Assembly (NCBI GenBank): GCA_036939975.1
Contig: JALLPB010000608.1
Location: 1 to 22,627 of the forward strand
Reading direction: 5' to 3'
Source of the DNA: Cyclostephanos tholiformis
Lineage: Eukaryota; Bacillariophyta; Thalassiosirophyceae; Thalassiosirales; Thalassiosiraceae
DNA length: 22,627 bases
The notes beneath the pieces are model-generated. The model was given only the letters and a program-made list of their open reading frames with translations, was not told the DNA's origin and ran no database searches. The translations under genes were made by a program, and so were the position numbers. Of this stretch, positions 1-9,831 are shown piece by piece; within the stretch, counting starts at the first letter, position 1; each line of letters starts with the position of its first letter.

Positions 1-205
1 GCGGTCCGACGGATTTAGCTGTCACATCCTTGCACATTAGCTGTTTCTTATCCCCCGACGGTATTTGCTTAAACAGCGTATTGCTAAACAGCGCGCGATA
101 CCCGACGAAAGAAAGAGAAGACGATAACAAGTAACGCTCTGCATGCACTGCGAACAACAGTGCTACTCTTCCTTTTTTGAAGGGAGTGGAAAATAAGATC
201 CCAAT

Positions 206-1214
206 ATGGCCCAAAACACTAACAATGAGGGACGCCGGAGCGATGGCATTATTGTCGCCGAGGAGGTCAAAGATGACGCCTTGGACGATGTATCCAACAG
301 AGACTCGGGAAGTGAAAATGTCAACAATGCATCCGAAAACATCGCGGACCCGGTCTCTGTAGTCGAGCCTGTACCGTTTGAACGTCTGAATCAGACGATG
401 ATGACTTCCACTGCTTCCGAAAATTTCGCTGCTTTAACACCTGCCATCGAGCACTCTAAAGTGAAATTTGGAGTCTTCCCACATGGATGGTATGCTTTTA
501 TTCCCGCACTTTTCTCGCTAGTTGCGTGGTTTGCGTAAGTTTGGAAACTCGCGAAAATCCCTATTATGCTTGAGAAAAAAAAGCCCTTTGTCGCGTATTT
601 CTCTGTAATTTATCTGACTTCTTTTTTTTAGCTGCCTCTCTAAGGACGGGTGCGATTATTCTCGGGTGACCGGACCAAGTGTTGCTGATATCACAAACAA
701 CCAAGATGTGCCATTCATAGATGTGGGTTTCAAGGCTTTCAGAGAGCCAACATTGAAATCTAACGGGGACTGGTATATTGACAAATCTACTCCTTGTTTA
801 GAGTACAATATCGACAGCGTGAATAAGGGCGGTGTCTGGTATTTTGCATATTGCACTGCCTTTATAGGCTTAGTTATTGGGGGCGCTGGCGCCATGTTTC
901 TTTTCTTTTCTTCGTGCTTTGTTTTCGAGAAGAACGTTTGGCGATGGGCGGGGTATGAACTTCTAGTCGCAGCTGTTTTGCAGTCGCTGACGTACACTTG
1001 GTTCGCGACGAGTTTATGCAGGTCAAATGTATGCCGCATGGAATATGGAGCACGAGCCGACTTGGTGGCGAATATCCTTTGGCTGACTTCGTCATTGTGT
1101 ATTTTTTGCAGGCACCCGAGGGTTTGGGGAAAAGAAATTGAACGAAATCAGTCAGGAGGACATGCTGAAGAAATAGCAGTAGTTTCGCCTGAACGGAATT
1201 CAGAAATTGTATGA
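206..1214 (+). CDS. Four-transmembrane protein of unknown function (2 exons)
   Basis: I do not recognise the family. Exon 1 is 206-534 and exon 2 is 632-1214. The intron 535-631 has a GTAAGT donor and a T-rich stretch before its AG; joining gives an open frame of 303 residues. The first 90 residues or so are hydrophilic, acidic and probably disordered. Four hydrophobic segments follow at about residues 93-113, 178-205, 217-238 and 253-271. The 65-residue loop between the first two contains cysteines near both ends (DGC, TPC), giving a claudin- or tetraspan-like topology with one large loop. The C-terminal tail of about 30 residues is polar. The start is the first ATG with a long frame; an ATG at 177 opens a different, short frame. 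The 3' end faces the next gene across 92 bp. The gene model is well supported; its function is unknown. Confidence 0.75.
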
Positions 1215-1306
1215 GAGAGAGGGAAACAAGTTATTCTCTCCTGTTGGGTTCAGACTTCTGTACAAAATGCTCCAACAATGGATCGAAAGATAAGGACATG
1301 CATTAA

Positions 1307-4294
1307 TTAAACGAAGTTAGCTGCATTGTTTTCCTCGTGGTGTGAATCATTTTCAGATAATCTTTGGTGTCGAGCTTCTCTTGATCCACCGAGGATATTA
1401 GAAAAATATGCCATGCAGCCAAACATATTCTCATCGTTTAAAAGAGATCGCATGCGATCAATATTTCCTGCGAGCGCCAGTATCCCCTTACTTATGTGTT
1501 GTGTTTCCTGTTCAAGGTTGGAGATCAAGCGCTCTGTGTCCACATCAGCTCTGGATGAACGTGATTTTTTGGATCTAGTGTTAAATTCTTCATTTATATC
1601 TGATGCCTCTCGACTGTCAGTAGTATCGTTACGAGATTTGTCGCATGCTTCTGCTGACGGCTGTAGAGCTTTACCCGTCTTGATCGCTAGTCTTTCCAGC
1701 TCCAAGTCAAACTCTCTTAGGCATTCGGTGAGGAGTTCTTGCTGACTCAAAGCCTTTGGAATCAATGTGAATTTTACCGCCTCTTTCAGCTTTGCACTCA
1801 CGGCTCGTTCAGATTCAAGCGTGCGTACCATCTGCATTATTTCATGCTTCGCTGACATCCTCTTCTTTTTGTGTTCCTCGGTCTCGCTCGCATACTTTTC
1901 AAGTTCCTGCTCCAAACTATTCCCCGCTTGGTGCAGCTGTTCAGAGCTCTTTTTTATGCGCTCCATATCTCTCTGAAGTTCCCGATTCTTCAGTCGCGTT
2001 GCCTCCAGTTCTTTTTGGAATGCCTCTTCGCGATCACGGCTGGAGCGGAGAGAAGCTCGAGTCTCATCCAATTCTTTCTGCAAATCGTTTGCACATTCTT
2101 TCGCAGTCTTAACTTCTTCTGATTTATTTTCAACGAATGCCTTCATTTTCTTTTTTCGCTCTTCGTTCAGCTCTCGCTCCTCAGCGAGTGCTGTTTCTGC
2201 TTGTTTCACCCGCTCCACCGCTTTTGCTTTTAGCTTTTCCATATTCACCTCAAGCTTGGTCTTTGCTTTCAAGGTGATATCAAGCTCTTCACTTGTTTTT
2301 TGCAAATCTTCTTTAAGTTGCTCGTTTTCCGCGTCTAAACGACCTGCTGCCGATGATTTACTAGCCTCTTTCTTCTTCGCCTCGTTCAACCTGTTTGACA
2401 GTACAGCCTCTCTCTGCTCCGATTCTTCAATCATCTCACGCAGTTTAGCGACCTCCAATTCAATTTTTGTTTTTTCTGTCACCAATGCGACCAGATCTGC
2501 ATTAGCCTTTTCGAGATCGTCTTCCATGGTCTCATACGATGACAGTTGTTCCTCGTATGACTTCATAGCTTCGCGAACTTTCCGTAATTCACACTCAGAT
2601 TCTGCGCGGCGGTTCATTTCAGCCTGGAGTCGAGATTGAACTTCTTCAAAAAGGGCCTCTACTTGTGTTCTACGATCATCCTTCTCTTGGCAGACGGCAA
2701 GGGCTAAGTCTCTTTCATCTGTCAAAGCAACAATCTGACGTAGAGCATCACCGAGACCCAGTCCCATAGAAAGCCACTCCTCCTCTTCTTCAGTGTGAAC
2801 CTCTGCGCCCTCGGTCACGTGCACAGCAGAAATACCGCCATCGACATCAATATTCGTTTTATCTCCTTTGTCAAAGCTCTGATAAGAAGTATCAGGGGAT
2901 AGATTCACCGAAGCCATTGGCATCAACGGAGATATTACGGGAGCAATATGATCGACAACTCCTTGGATATTGGTCGAATTGTCATTTAGAATTCCTTCTT
3001 CTAATATATTTGTCTCCTGCTCATTGTGATCGTTTGCATACACCGATTGAAGAAGCTCTCTGCTAGCGTCCTTAAAGGCGGGAACATTCTCATCGCGAAG
3101 AGCAGATATCATATTTAACATGTTCGTGGAAAGAGTTCTTGATTGAAAATCTGCCATTGAATTATTGCCGTTTTTTGATGCCGAATCCTTGGAAATTCCA
3201 AGCGCATTTGCACCATCTTGATCCGCTCTAATCACACAAATAGATTCAGGTTTTTCCAAGCAGGTTTCGTTGATTACTGTTGCATTTTCTTTGCTAGTTC
3301 CATCATTAGAATTGATCGATTCGCGGGCACTGTCATGGTGTTGGGTAGTTTCCGACTTTTTAGTACTGACATCCTCATTCAGCGGCTCGGTTCCCATATG
3401 CAATGATCCAAGAATATCGAGTTCAGAGTCCGCAGATACGACAGGGTCCTTGTCTGCGACTCCGATGTCTGATGGGAGCCCACTGCTAAATATATCACTG
3501 GAATCTATTCGAGGAATTGTTTCTTCTTCGGCGAAGCCCAACAAATCAAAGGTCTTGGATGCTGAGGATTCATTGCTATTCACATCATTGACATGTATGG
3601 TCTCATCTTTCGCATCGGAAACATCGAAAGATTTCAACGAAATACCGTTGTCACTTGATGGTCGCAAAATATTGTTTGCAGTGGCGTTATCGATCTTTAT
3701 TTCACCTAGGCTTGTCTCAGAGTGCTGGTTGGGGCCTGTAGTTTCCGGACCAACTGTGTGCTCTTTCGCGATCCATTCACCGGTATTAGTTGGAATTTCG
3801 AACATGTCTCTGGTAGCTGCGGACTGAGCAGCCGTAGTAGCCACGGTAGTATTGTCATCGAGGAATTGGTCGACAGCCGAAATCGACGACACCGTCGCCT
3901 CCTCCATTTCATGACTACCTCCACCAACTGCCTCCATTTCCTGTTTCGGGTGGTATGCTCGATTAAAAATGGTTGACGCGCCTGACAAAACAGCTGCGAA
4001 CGAAGACAATTGCAGCGATGGCAAATGTGGCTAGGAAGAAAGGATGACAGGAGACAGCCTGCAAGAAGTGGAGTGTATCAGTGAAATGGACGGAAAGAGA
4101 TAAGGAAATATCAGCGATGTAGAGTATCTGGTACAAAGTATCTAGTTACGTACGATATAAGGTAACGGTTGATCATGATGTACCATTCGGAACTGGTCAA
4201 CTTTTTGCTACTTCGCACGCTCTCCGCTATCGTCCTCCTCCTCTCCAATGCCACTCACCTTTCTACCTGCTTTAATGTGACCATAGCGCTTCAT
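1307..4294 (-). CDS. Long coiled-coil protein, golgin-like (2 exons)
   Basis: The main exon 4030-1307 stays open for 907 codons, but its frame has no ATG near its 5' end and begins right after an in-frame TAG that reads as a splice acceptor (CCTAG). A 12-codon exon at 4294-4259, starting ATGAAGCGC and ending in a GTGAGT donor, joins it in phase 0 across a 228-nt intron, giving 919 residues. Residues of about 13-40 are rich in Ser, Ala, Gly and bulky hydrophobics ([12 protein letters not shown]), resembling an amphipathic membrane-sensing helix of the ALPS kind. Residues of about 40-425 are acidic and Ser/Asn-rich. Residues of about 440-765 are a nearly continuous Glu/Lys/Leu coiled coil, followed by a Ser-rich tail. 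This layout suggests a tethering or scaffold protein. No GRIP or other named domain is visible, so golgin is an inference. The small first exon is the least certain part. Confidence 0.7.
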
Positions 4295-4711
4295 CTCATC
4301 CTGGTACTATGATAGTATAATAGGTGGGTGGAAGTTGCGGGATTGGGAGTAAATGAAGTTGTGAAAAATAATCGATTGAAAACACTGCTTCAGGTAAGAT
4401 TGACCGCTCGTCTTAGAATTGAATTGTTATATTTTAAATTTCTATTTCAATTTTGAAATGAGTCTTTTTTGAATTAGCAACTTAACCATGTAGGAGTACG
4501 TCCCAAGCCCTCTTCAACGATACTTTTAACTGAGGAAACATATGGGACTGAGGTTACAGTTATTCATACGATACGTCAAAATCATCAGGCAATGAGATCT
4601 GACAGGTCAACATACGACATCCCCAAAGCTAAAAAGTTTCCTCATTAATATTACCGAAAATTACACCATTTTTTACCCCACAAGTTTCCTCAGCGAAAAT
4701 CACTCCTATTG
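4295..4711. other. Intergenic gap, 417 bp
   Basis: This gap lies between the 5' end of the coiled-coil gene and the 3' end of the S15 gene, so it should hold the promoter of the first and the 3' UTR of the second. An AT-rich stretch near 4430-4480 contains the imperfect dyad ATTTCAA-TT-TTGAAAT. Two similar copies of AAGTTTCCTCA lie near 4626 and 4682. I see no RNA gene or coding frame. Confidence 0.5.
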
Positions 4712-5575
4712 TTACCGCACCAAGCCCAAAGACTTGACGACTTTTCTGTAAGATTCGAATGACTTCCTTTCCATGTAATCCAATACCTTCCTCCTCCTCA
4801 CAAAGAGAGCATCCAAACCTCTCTTGGTCGATTTATCCTTGTGATGTTTAGCCATGTGCGTCTGCAGCTGTTGAATCCTGGTCGTCAACGCTACGACTTG
4901 CACGGCAGAACTGCCTGTATCTCCCTCTCTCAGTTGAAACAGCTTGCGGTGCGACGACATGATCATAGAAAAAATGTGATACGAAAAGAGAAACAACATT
5001 AAATACATTTGTAACGGAAAAAAGGAAGCACCAATTTTTTTACAATTATGGTCACTTACCTCCATACCCCGTCGTTTTTGGGACCACACCACCTCGCGCT
5101 GACTGCCGTTCTTCAACGCGAACAGCTTCCTCACCCTATCCGACATCTCGAGGCCATCGAACTGAAAACGCATGATTTCTTCCGCCTCGACCTGCTTCGC
5201 GATCTTGACCTTCATCTCCTCGGCGGCCGCAGCATCTGCCCTCATTGCCTCATCGTCGCGCTCCTCTCGTGTCATGGCGCCTATGACCGGACGATCGCGG
5301 GGTATGTACTTCGGAGGGTTGGGCTTCGCGGGGAGTCCCCTCGCGATGCGCTTCTCGCGCTCGAACATCTTGTTTCGCTGTCGCCGTTTCGTTTTCGTCA
5401 TGCCCATGTATCGGCTTTGAGAGTTGACGGGCGGTAGGAGTTGGAAGACTTGACACTTCGCGTTGGGAATTAGTGTCAGTTGACTCCTCCCCAACGTCAC
5501 TAGCCCGTTCATTGCGACTCTATCCGCGACACAAGGCCTGGAGAAGAGACAACGGAACGACGCGATTGATGCCAT
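4712..5575 (-). CDS. MRPS15: Mitochondrial small-subunit ribosomal protein bS15m (2 exons)
   Basis: The exons are 5575-5060 and 4942-4712, separated by a 117-nt intron with donor GTAAGTGACC and acceptor CGCAAG, joined in phase 0 (248 residues). The last 75 or so residues carry the S15 signature: LREGDTGSSAVQVVALTTRI, then a His/Lys stretch, a KRGLDALFVRRRKVLDY stretch, and an ending of KSLGLVR. S15 binds the central domain of small-subunit rRNA and helps build the platform. The N-terminus MASIASFRCLFSRP is rich in Arg and Ser with no acidic residues, as expected of a mitochondrial targeting peptide. The start chosen is the ATG at 5575, since the upstream in-frame codons include only a GTG. 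The protein is far longer than bacterial S15 (about 89 residues), with a charged middle region, as in other mitochondrial versions. The intron is itself stop-free in frame. Confidence 0.88.
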   Translation of the reverse strand: MASIASFRCLFSRPCVADRVAMNGLVTLGRSQLTLIPNAKCQVFQLLPPVNSQSRYMGMTKTKRRQRNKMFEREKRIARGLPAKPNPPKYIPRDRPVIGAMTREERDDEAMRADAAAAEEMKVKIAKQVEAEEIMRFQFDGLEMSDRVRKLFALKNGSQREVVWSQKRRGMEVSDHNCKKIGASFFPLQMYLMLFLFSYHIFSMIMSSHRKLFQLREGDTGSSAVQVVALTTRIQQLQTHMAKHHKDKSTKRGLDALFVRRRKVLDYMERKSFESYRKVVKSLGLVR

Positions 5576-5845
5576 GGTTGAGCGTATGGGTTTTGGGTTT
5601 TGGGGTGTGGTTGTGTTGTTGGATTGGGGTGGGTGGGGGGGATACCATTCCCTGTTATTTTTGACGGTCACTGCTTTATTTTAAGGTAGGGGGGGGGGGG
5701 AATTGCCCCCCGAATAAGCTACGGAAGGACGCAGCAGGGCAGGCGTCCACCAATCTCTCACTAACAGAGACAAAAGAGTGGAAGAAAACAAAACGAACCA
5801 GAAAAATAAAATTACATTCGATAGTACTATTTATCTGTCAAAACC
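5576..5845. promoter_or_regulatory. Shared divergent promoter region of bS15m and HAS1
   Basis: These 270 bp separate the start codons of two genes read in opposite directions, so both promoters must lie here or overlap. The stretch holds a G/T-rich block (5590-5640), a run of 12 G (5689-5700) followed shortly by a C run, and an A-rich leader before the HAS1 ATG. I cannot place a TATA box or an initiator with confidence. Confidence 0.55.
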
Positions 5846-7717
5846 ATGACCACAAGGAGGAAGGCCAACGCCAAAAAGACTCCCGAGGAAAAAAGGAAGG
5901 AGGAGAAGGGTGTCAAAGACGAGGAGGAGGTCAACCCTGGAGTGAGCTCGAATTCCTCCGAAAGCGGCTGTGAAAGTGACGACAGCGACGATGATTCCAG
6001 TTCCAGCAGTGCTGATGATTCCAGCTCAAGCAGTTCTAAGGTCGAGGGCGATGTTGGTGACGTCCACAACCGCAACTCCGAAGTTACCCATCGAAAGAAA
6101 AAGCGCTCTGCTCCGTCTTTGGAAGAACGAGAAACAATATCGTCATCATCATCATCTGATCCCGAAAAACAGGAGACGAAAAAGCCAAAGAAGGACAATT
6201 TCTTCGCTATGGACACATTCGCCTCTCTGCCTCTATCGGAAAATACTCAAACGGCGCTGTCGGCCATGGGCTTCACCCAGATGACGCATGTCCAGGCCAT
6301 GTCCATCCCTGCTCTACTGAGCGGGAAGGACGTCGTCGGTGCCGCCAAGACGGGGAGTGGAAAAACGCTGGCGTTTCTACTTCCCATCGTGGAACTGCTA
6401 CACAATGCCAAGTTCGGCAGTCGCAACGGCACCGGGGCTATCGTCATCAGTCCCACACGCGAGTTGGCCATGCAGATTTACGGGGTCTGCAAGGATCTTT
6501 GCACCAACGGCAAACACAATCAGACCTACGGACTAATAATTGGTGGTGCCAATCGCAAAACGGAGGCAGAGCGTCTCGTGAAGGGCGTTAACATAATCAT
6601 CGCCACCCCAGGCCGTCTGCTTGATCACCTCCAAAACACCAAGGGTTTCGTCTTCCGCAACCTCCTCGCGTTTGTGATGGACGAGGCCGATCGGATACTC
6701 GAGCAGGGTTTCGAGGACGATCTGCGATCTATCATCAAAATATTGCCCAAACAACGACAGACGATGCTTTTCTCGGCGACGCAGACGAAGCGAGTCGAGG
6801 ACTTGGCACGCACGGCAATTGATGTCAAGAGCGCCGTCTACGTTGAGGTTCCGAACGAGACAGACCTGGCGACTGCCGAGGGGCTTGAGCAGGGGTATGT
6901 TACCGTTCCCTCTGACCAGCGATTCCTGTTGCTCTTCACCTTCTTGAAGAAGAACAAGAATAAGAAAATCATGGTCTTCTTCTCGTCCTGCAATTCTGTC
7001 AAGTTCCACGGCGAATTGCTCAATTATATTGATGTCCCAGTCATGGACATACATGGTAGACAGAAGCAGCAGAAGCGCACCACTACCTTCTTCCAATTCT
7101 GCAAGCAGACTACCGGGACGCTGCTCTGCACCGATGTTGCTGCTCGCGGCCTCGATATCCCCGCGGTGGATTGGATCATTCAGTTCGATCCCCCGGACGA
7201 TCCGAAGGAGTATATCCATCGCGTGGGTCGTACTGCTCGCGGAGATAAGGGTAAGGGACGGGCGCTGCTCTTCCTAACCCCGGAGGAGACCGGCTTCCTG
7301 CGCTACCTAAAGGCGGCGAAGGTGACGTTGAACGAGTACGAGTTCCCGTTGAAGAAGCTGGCCAACGTCCAGAGTCAGCTGCAGCGTCTAATCGAGAAGA
7401 ATTATTACTTAAATTGCGCCGCACGGGACGCCTATCGGTCGTACCTGCTCGCGTATGCGAGTCACTCCTTGAGGGATATCTTCGACGTCCATGAGCTGGA
7501 CCTGGCAGCCGTGGGGAGGGCGTTTGGGTTCACGGCCCCGCCACGCGTAGATTTAGCATTTAGCATGAAAGGTCCTAAGGCGCAAAGGCGACACAATGGG
7601 CAGGTTGTGAATGGGGGGAAAGGAAAGAGTGGAAAATTGGGCAACGGGCATTCTTTCAGCGCATCGAATCCTTATGGCAAAAGGGAATCAGGTGATAAGA
7701 GGCAATTCAGCCATTGA
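5846..7717 (+). CDS. HAS1: DEAD-box ATP-dependent RNA helicase, Has1/DDX18 type
   Basis: A single exon of 623 residues with ATG context AAAACCATGA. The first 120 or so residues are a Lys/Glu- and Ser/Asp-rich tail, typical of nucleolar helicases. All helicase motifs follow in order: a Q-motif region ([11 protein letters not shown], about 124), motif [10 protein letters not shown] (about 166), Ia PTRELA (about 203), GG and TPGRLLDHL, motif II DEAD (about 279), motif III SAT (about 311), [11 protein letters not shown] (about 376), TDVAARGLD, and motif [11 protein letters not shown] (about 458). The downstream block, with [22 protein letters not shown] and [10 protein letters not shown], is characteristic of Has1/DDX18, which acts in the nucleolus on 60S and 40S pre-ribosomes. 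The C-terminus is basic. The gene is divergent from bS15m and convergent with the JMJD8-like gene 120 bp downstream; an AATAAA-like signal lies near 7786. Confidence 0.95.
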   Translation: MTTRRKANAKKTPEEKRKEEKGVKDEEEVNPGVSSNSSESGCESDDSDDDSSSSSADDSSSSSSKVEGDVGDVHNRNSEVTHRKKKRSAPSLEERETISSSSSSDPEKQETKKPKKDNFFAMDTFASLPLSENTQTALSAMGFTQMTHVQAMSIPALLSGKDVVGAAKTGSGKTLAFLLPIVELLHNAKFGSRNGTGAIVISPTRELAMQIYGVCKDLCTNGKHNQTYGLIIGGANRKTEAERLVKGVNIIIATPGRLLDHLQNTKGFVFRNLLAFVMDEADRILEQGFEDDLRSIIKILPKQRQTMLFSATQTKRVEDLARTAIDVKSAVYVEVPNETDLATAEGLEQGYVTVPSDQRFLLLFTFLKKNKNKKIMVFFSSCNSVKFHGELLNYIDVPVMDIHGRQKQQKRTTTFFQFCKQTTGTLLCTDVAARGLDIPAVDWIIQFDPPDDPKEYIHRVGRTARGDKGKGRALLFLTPEETGFLRYLKAAKVTLNEYEFPLKKLANVQSQLQRLIEKNYYLNCAARDAYRSYLLAYASHSLRDIFDVHELDLAAVGRAFGFTAPPRVDLAFSMKGPKAQRRHNGQVVNGGKGKSGKLGNGHSFSASNPYGKRESGDKRQFSH

Positions 7718-7837
7718 GATTGAATGCATCTAGTTATACTTCGAGAATCGTAGAATTTGAGCTTTTGCACAAGCATGTTGATATAAAATAAATCAAATAC
7801 AATTCAGATGATTCCGTTGTGTGATTTATTCTTGTCA

Positions 7838-8929
7838 TTAATATTCTGTAGTAAAACTAGAAACAAACACAGTATATTTTTCCAAGTTGATCGTGGCATG
7901 ATGCCAACTATCCGGAAAGTAAATCATCTCACCCGCATTTACGGTGCACTCCCATGGCTTCTTGCTACTCGGACTGTGCTTCCTCTCGGGCATGGCTGAT
8001 TCTTCCGTTTCGACATGAATTTTATTCCTCTTCCATCTTTGTAGAAACCCATGGTGCCCTTTCTTATCATTTATAAAGTCGTCATCAGTCCAATCCTCCA
8101 ATGCAGGATAGATGTTCTCCATCCAATGTCTACTTGCATAATTCAAATCATATTCAGGTCTGTGTGTGGGAGGGTATAGAACCCAGTGTTTTCTGCCATG
8201 GATGGTCTCACTAAAACCAGGTCCGTGAAGATGCCACTGGACTCCACTGCCAGTATTCCCGATTCCGAATGACAGTGCCACCAAACCTTGCAATCGATGG
8301 AATTGAGTGCATGTCTCACAGGGAGGTAGTTCATAGCTCTGAAGAAATGTCGTCCATTGATGTGAGAAAGTTTCGCCAAAGAGATACCACGTTTCGTTTC
8401 CAAGCTGATTTGGAAGTGTTTCGCCGCTACAATTGTTTGCAGTAAGAATTTCTCGAAGGTACTGTTTTAGAGGTATTATCCTTCGATGAGACGACAAGGA
8501 ATCCGACCCAGAGAGAGTGACGTGGAAATCAGGGGGGAAGTTCAATGGAAGATTGTCAAGTGTCGTCAGATTGGCAAACCATGAATTTTCGTTCCCTCTG
8601 TCGGGATGAATAATCAGGGGAAATGGGTACAGTTTTGGCAGACCAGCGTTACCGAACAGATTGAGCAGTTGTAGACGAGAGATGCGACGTATATTACATG
8701 GATGGGTTTTGGAGGGATCCCACTTCCACTTTTGATCGCCATTGCGCAAGGTGCCGCTCGACACATTATTGATAGTGACCCTATCATATTGCGCATGGCA
8801 ATCATCGTCGCCAACGTCACAGACACTGACACATCCATCGTCGTAGGGTTGATCCGCAGCAGCGAGTTGCGCAGATTCGACCCCCCAAAATGTGAGGCCT
8901 AGCATGAGCCCAAACAACGACGGCGCCAT
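7838..8929 (-). CDS. JMJD8: JmjC/cupin-fold protein, JMJD8-like, ER-directed
   Basis: A single exon of 363 residues. The start MAPSLFGLMLGLTFWG... is a good signal peptide of about 20-25 residues, followed by an acidic Cys-containing stretch (VSVCDVGDDDCHAQ). The core reads WHLHGPGFSETIHGRKHW, then VLYPPTHRPEYD, an ENIYPAL block, WECTVNAGEMIYFPDSWHHATI and a VFVSSF strand. HGPG.SE.I.GRK.W and CT..AGE..YFPD.W.HAT are the features I associate with animal JMJD8, an ER-lumenal JmjC relative. The expected HxD/E iron ligand pair is not obvious: the aligned site reads H-L-H. Catalysis as a 2-oxoglutarate oxygenase is therefore uncertain. The predicted length is greater than human JMJD8 because of an N-terminal insert. 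The 3' end is convergent with HAS1. Confidence 0.82.
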   Translation of the reverse strand: MAPSLFGLMLGLTFWGVESAQLAAADQPYDDGCVSVCDVGDDDCHAQYDRVTINNVSSGTLRNGDQKWKWDPSKTHPCNIRRISRLQLLNLFGNAGLPKLYPFPLIIHPDRGNENSWFANLTTLDNLPLNFPPDFHVTLSGSDSLSSHRRIIPLKQYLREILTANNCSGETLPNQLGNETWYLFGETFSHQWTTFLQSYELPPCETCTQFHRLQGLVALSFGIGNTGSGVQWHLHGPGFSETIHGRKHWVLYPPTHRPEYDLNYASRHWMENIYPALEDWTDDDFINDKKGHHGFLQRWKRNKIHVETEESAMPERKHSPSSKKPWECTVNAGEMIYFPDSWHHATINLEKYTVFVSSFTTEY

Positions 8930-9171
8930 TTTGGTTCCTGCACGAAAATCTCATAAGTCCATACGATACCTCTCTCTACACGTTAACTCTCTCTACGCTG
9001 AACGAATCGTAGTACTCTCTCTATCAGTGCCCATGGAAATTCTAACTTTTTGGTAGACCGAGTTCTGATGTGAAAACATATGAAGACTCTACATACAGGA
9101 AAAATACTATTCCTCTGTGAACTGTAAATCTCTCACCAACTCTCTAAAAAAAATGAAGAAGTGACGACATA
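8930..9171. promoter_or_regulatory. 5' flank of the JMJD8-like gene
   Basis: These 242 bp lie upstream of the ATG. They hold four clustered CTCTCT pyrimidine runs (about 8970-9022, with another near 9130), which read as GAGAGA on the gene's own strand. These may be promoter elements or simple sequence. The stretch ends at the TA target site of the MITE. No coding potential is seen. Confidence 0.35.
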
Positions 9172-9365
9172 CTACAGTGCCCAGTACAATTGTCCCGAGG
9201 CAAAAATCTAGATTTTTGCCTCAGTACTATTCCTATAGTAGACCTCTACGAGAAGTTAGGCCGCCTCTTCTTCCTCCTAACTTCTCGTTGGGGGCTACTG
9301 TAGAATAGTAGAAAAGCATAAATCTAGATTTTTGCCTCGAGACAACTGTACTGGGCACTCTGTAG
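9172..9365. mobile_element. 194-bp MITE, Tc1/mariner-type ends, TA target duplication
   Basis: The left end CTACAGTGCCCAGTAC is matched in reverse at the right end (GTACTGGGCACTCTGTAG), with a 2-nt difference. The inverted arms extend inward about 50 bp. The element is flanked by TA on both sides (9170-9171 and 9366-9367). TA duplications with ends reading CTACAGTG are typical of IS630/Tc1/mariner elements. The element has no coding capacity. Its centre contains a second hairpin, CGAGAAGTTAGG paired with CCTAACTTCTCG (about 9249-9289). A non-autonomous element moved by a transposase elsewhere is the natural reading. Confidence 0.8.
9197..9222. repeat. Perfect 26-bp palindrome within the MITE arm
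   Basis: The stretch starts GAGGCAAAAATC, is centred on CTAG and is its own exact reverse complement. A decayed copy sits in the right arm (about 9316-9338), keeping AAATCTAGATTT and GCCTC. Each arm is therefore itself a foldback, and the whole transcript could fold as nested hairpins. Confidence 0.75.
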
Positions 9366-9745
9366 TAAGTAAAACTGTTAAATAAAACTTGATAATTGAG
9401 CATATGATAATGCGGGTGATTTTTAGAATCAGGTAGGTCGGCCTGATTTGCCCCCACCATTGCATTTAGGTTATTGTTCTAACCCCCCCCCCTTGAATGG
9501 ATTGATAAGAAAAATAACAGAGGGAATTTTTGTTACTTATTTAGTCTCGCAGTAGTATGTGCACATGGGAAAAAAATACATTTTTTTAGCCAAATGAACT
9601 CTTGAGAACCTACTTAACCGCTTTGCACCACTTTTCTCAAAGGTGGCTCCAATTGCTACATACGGATAATAAGATTTTTCGATGCAAACTTGAGAATTAT
9701 TTTTGTCAAATTCAATCATGCGGTTGTGTGACACAACTTGCATGC
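9366..9745. other. Intergenic gap, no gene seen
   Basis: This AT-rich stretch holds a run of C (9482-9492) and no recognisable gene. A 74-codon minus-strand frame (9537-9761) has no family features and runs into the repeat next to it, so I leave it out. Confidence 0.4.
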
Positions 9746-9831
9746 TTGCATGCAATCCCATGGGATCTCAGGAGATTGCATGCGATTCCATGGGATCTCA
9801 CAAAATCGCATGTGATATCATGAAATCGCAT
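9746..9831. repeat. 30-bp tandem repeat with palindromic cores, about 2.9 copies
   Basis: The units start at 9746, 9776 and 9806. The first two match closely: each has TTGCATGC followed by a CCATGGGATCTCA segment. The third is diverged (TCGCATGTGATATCATG). Each unit contains two short dyads, GCATGC or a variant and CCATGG or a variant, with GCAT at regular spacing. It is a short minisatellite or the remains of a foldback element. Confidence 0.7.

Noticed and set aside
5575..5671. Upstream 32-codon extension of the S15 protein
   Set aside because: It begins with GTG, not ATG, and would bury the good mitochondrial targeting sequence starting at 5575.
9537..9761. 74-codon minus-strand frame in the intergenic gap
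   Set aside because: No family features, overlaps a tandem repeat, no splice or promoter context.
9746..9831. CRISPR-like regular repeats
   Set aside because: Only three diverged 30-bp units directly abut with no spacers, in a eukaryotic setting; an ordinary minisatellite.
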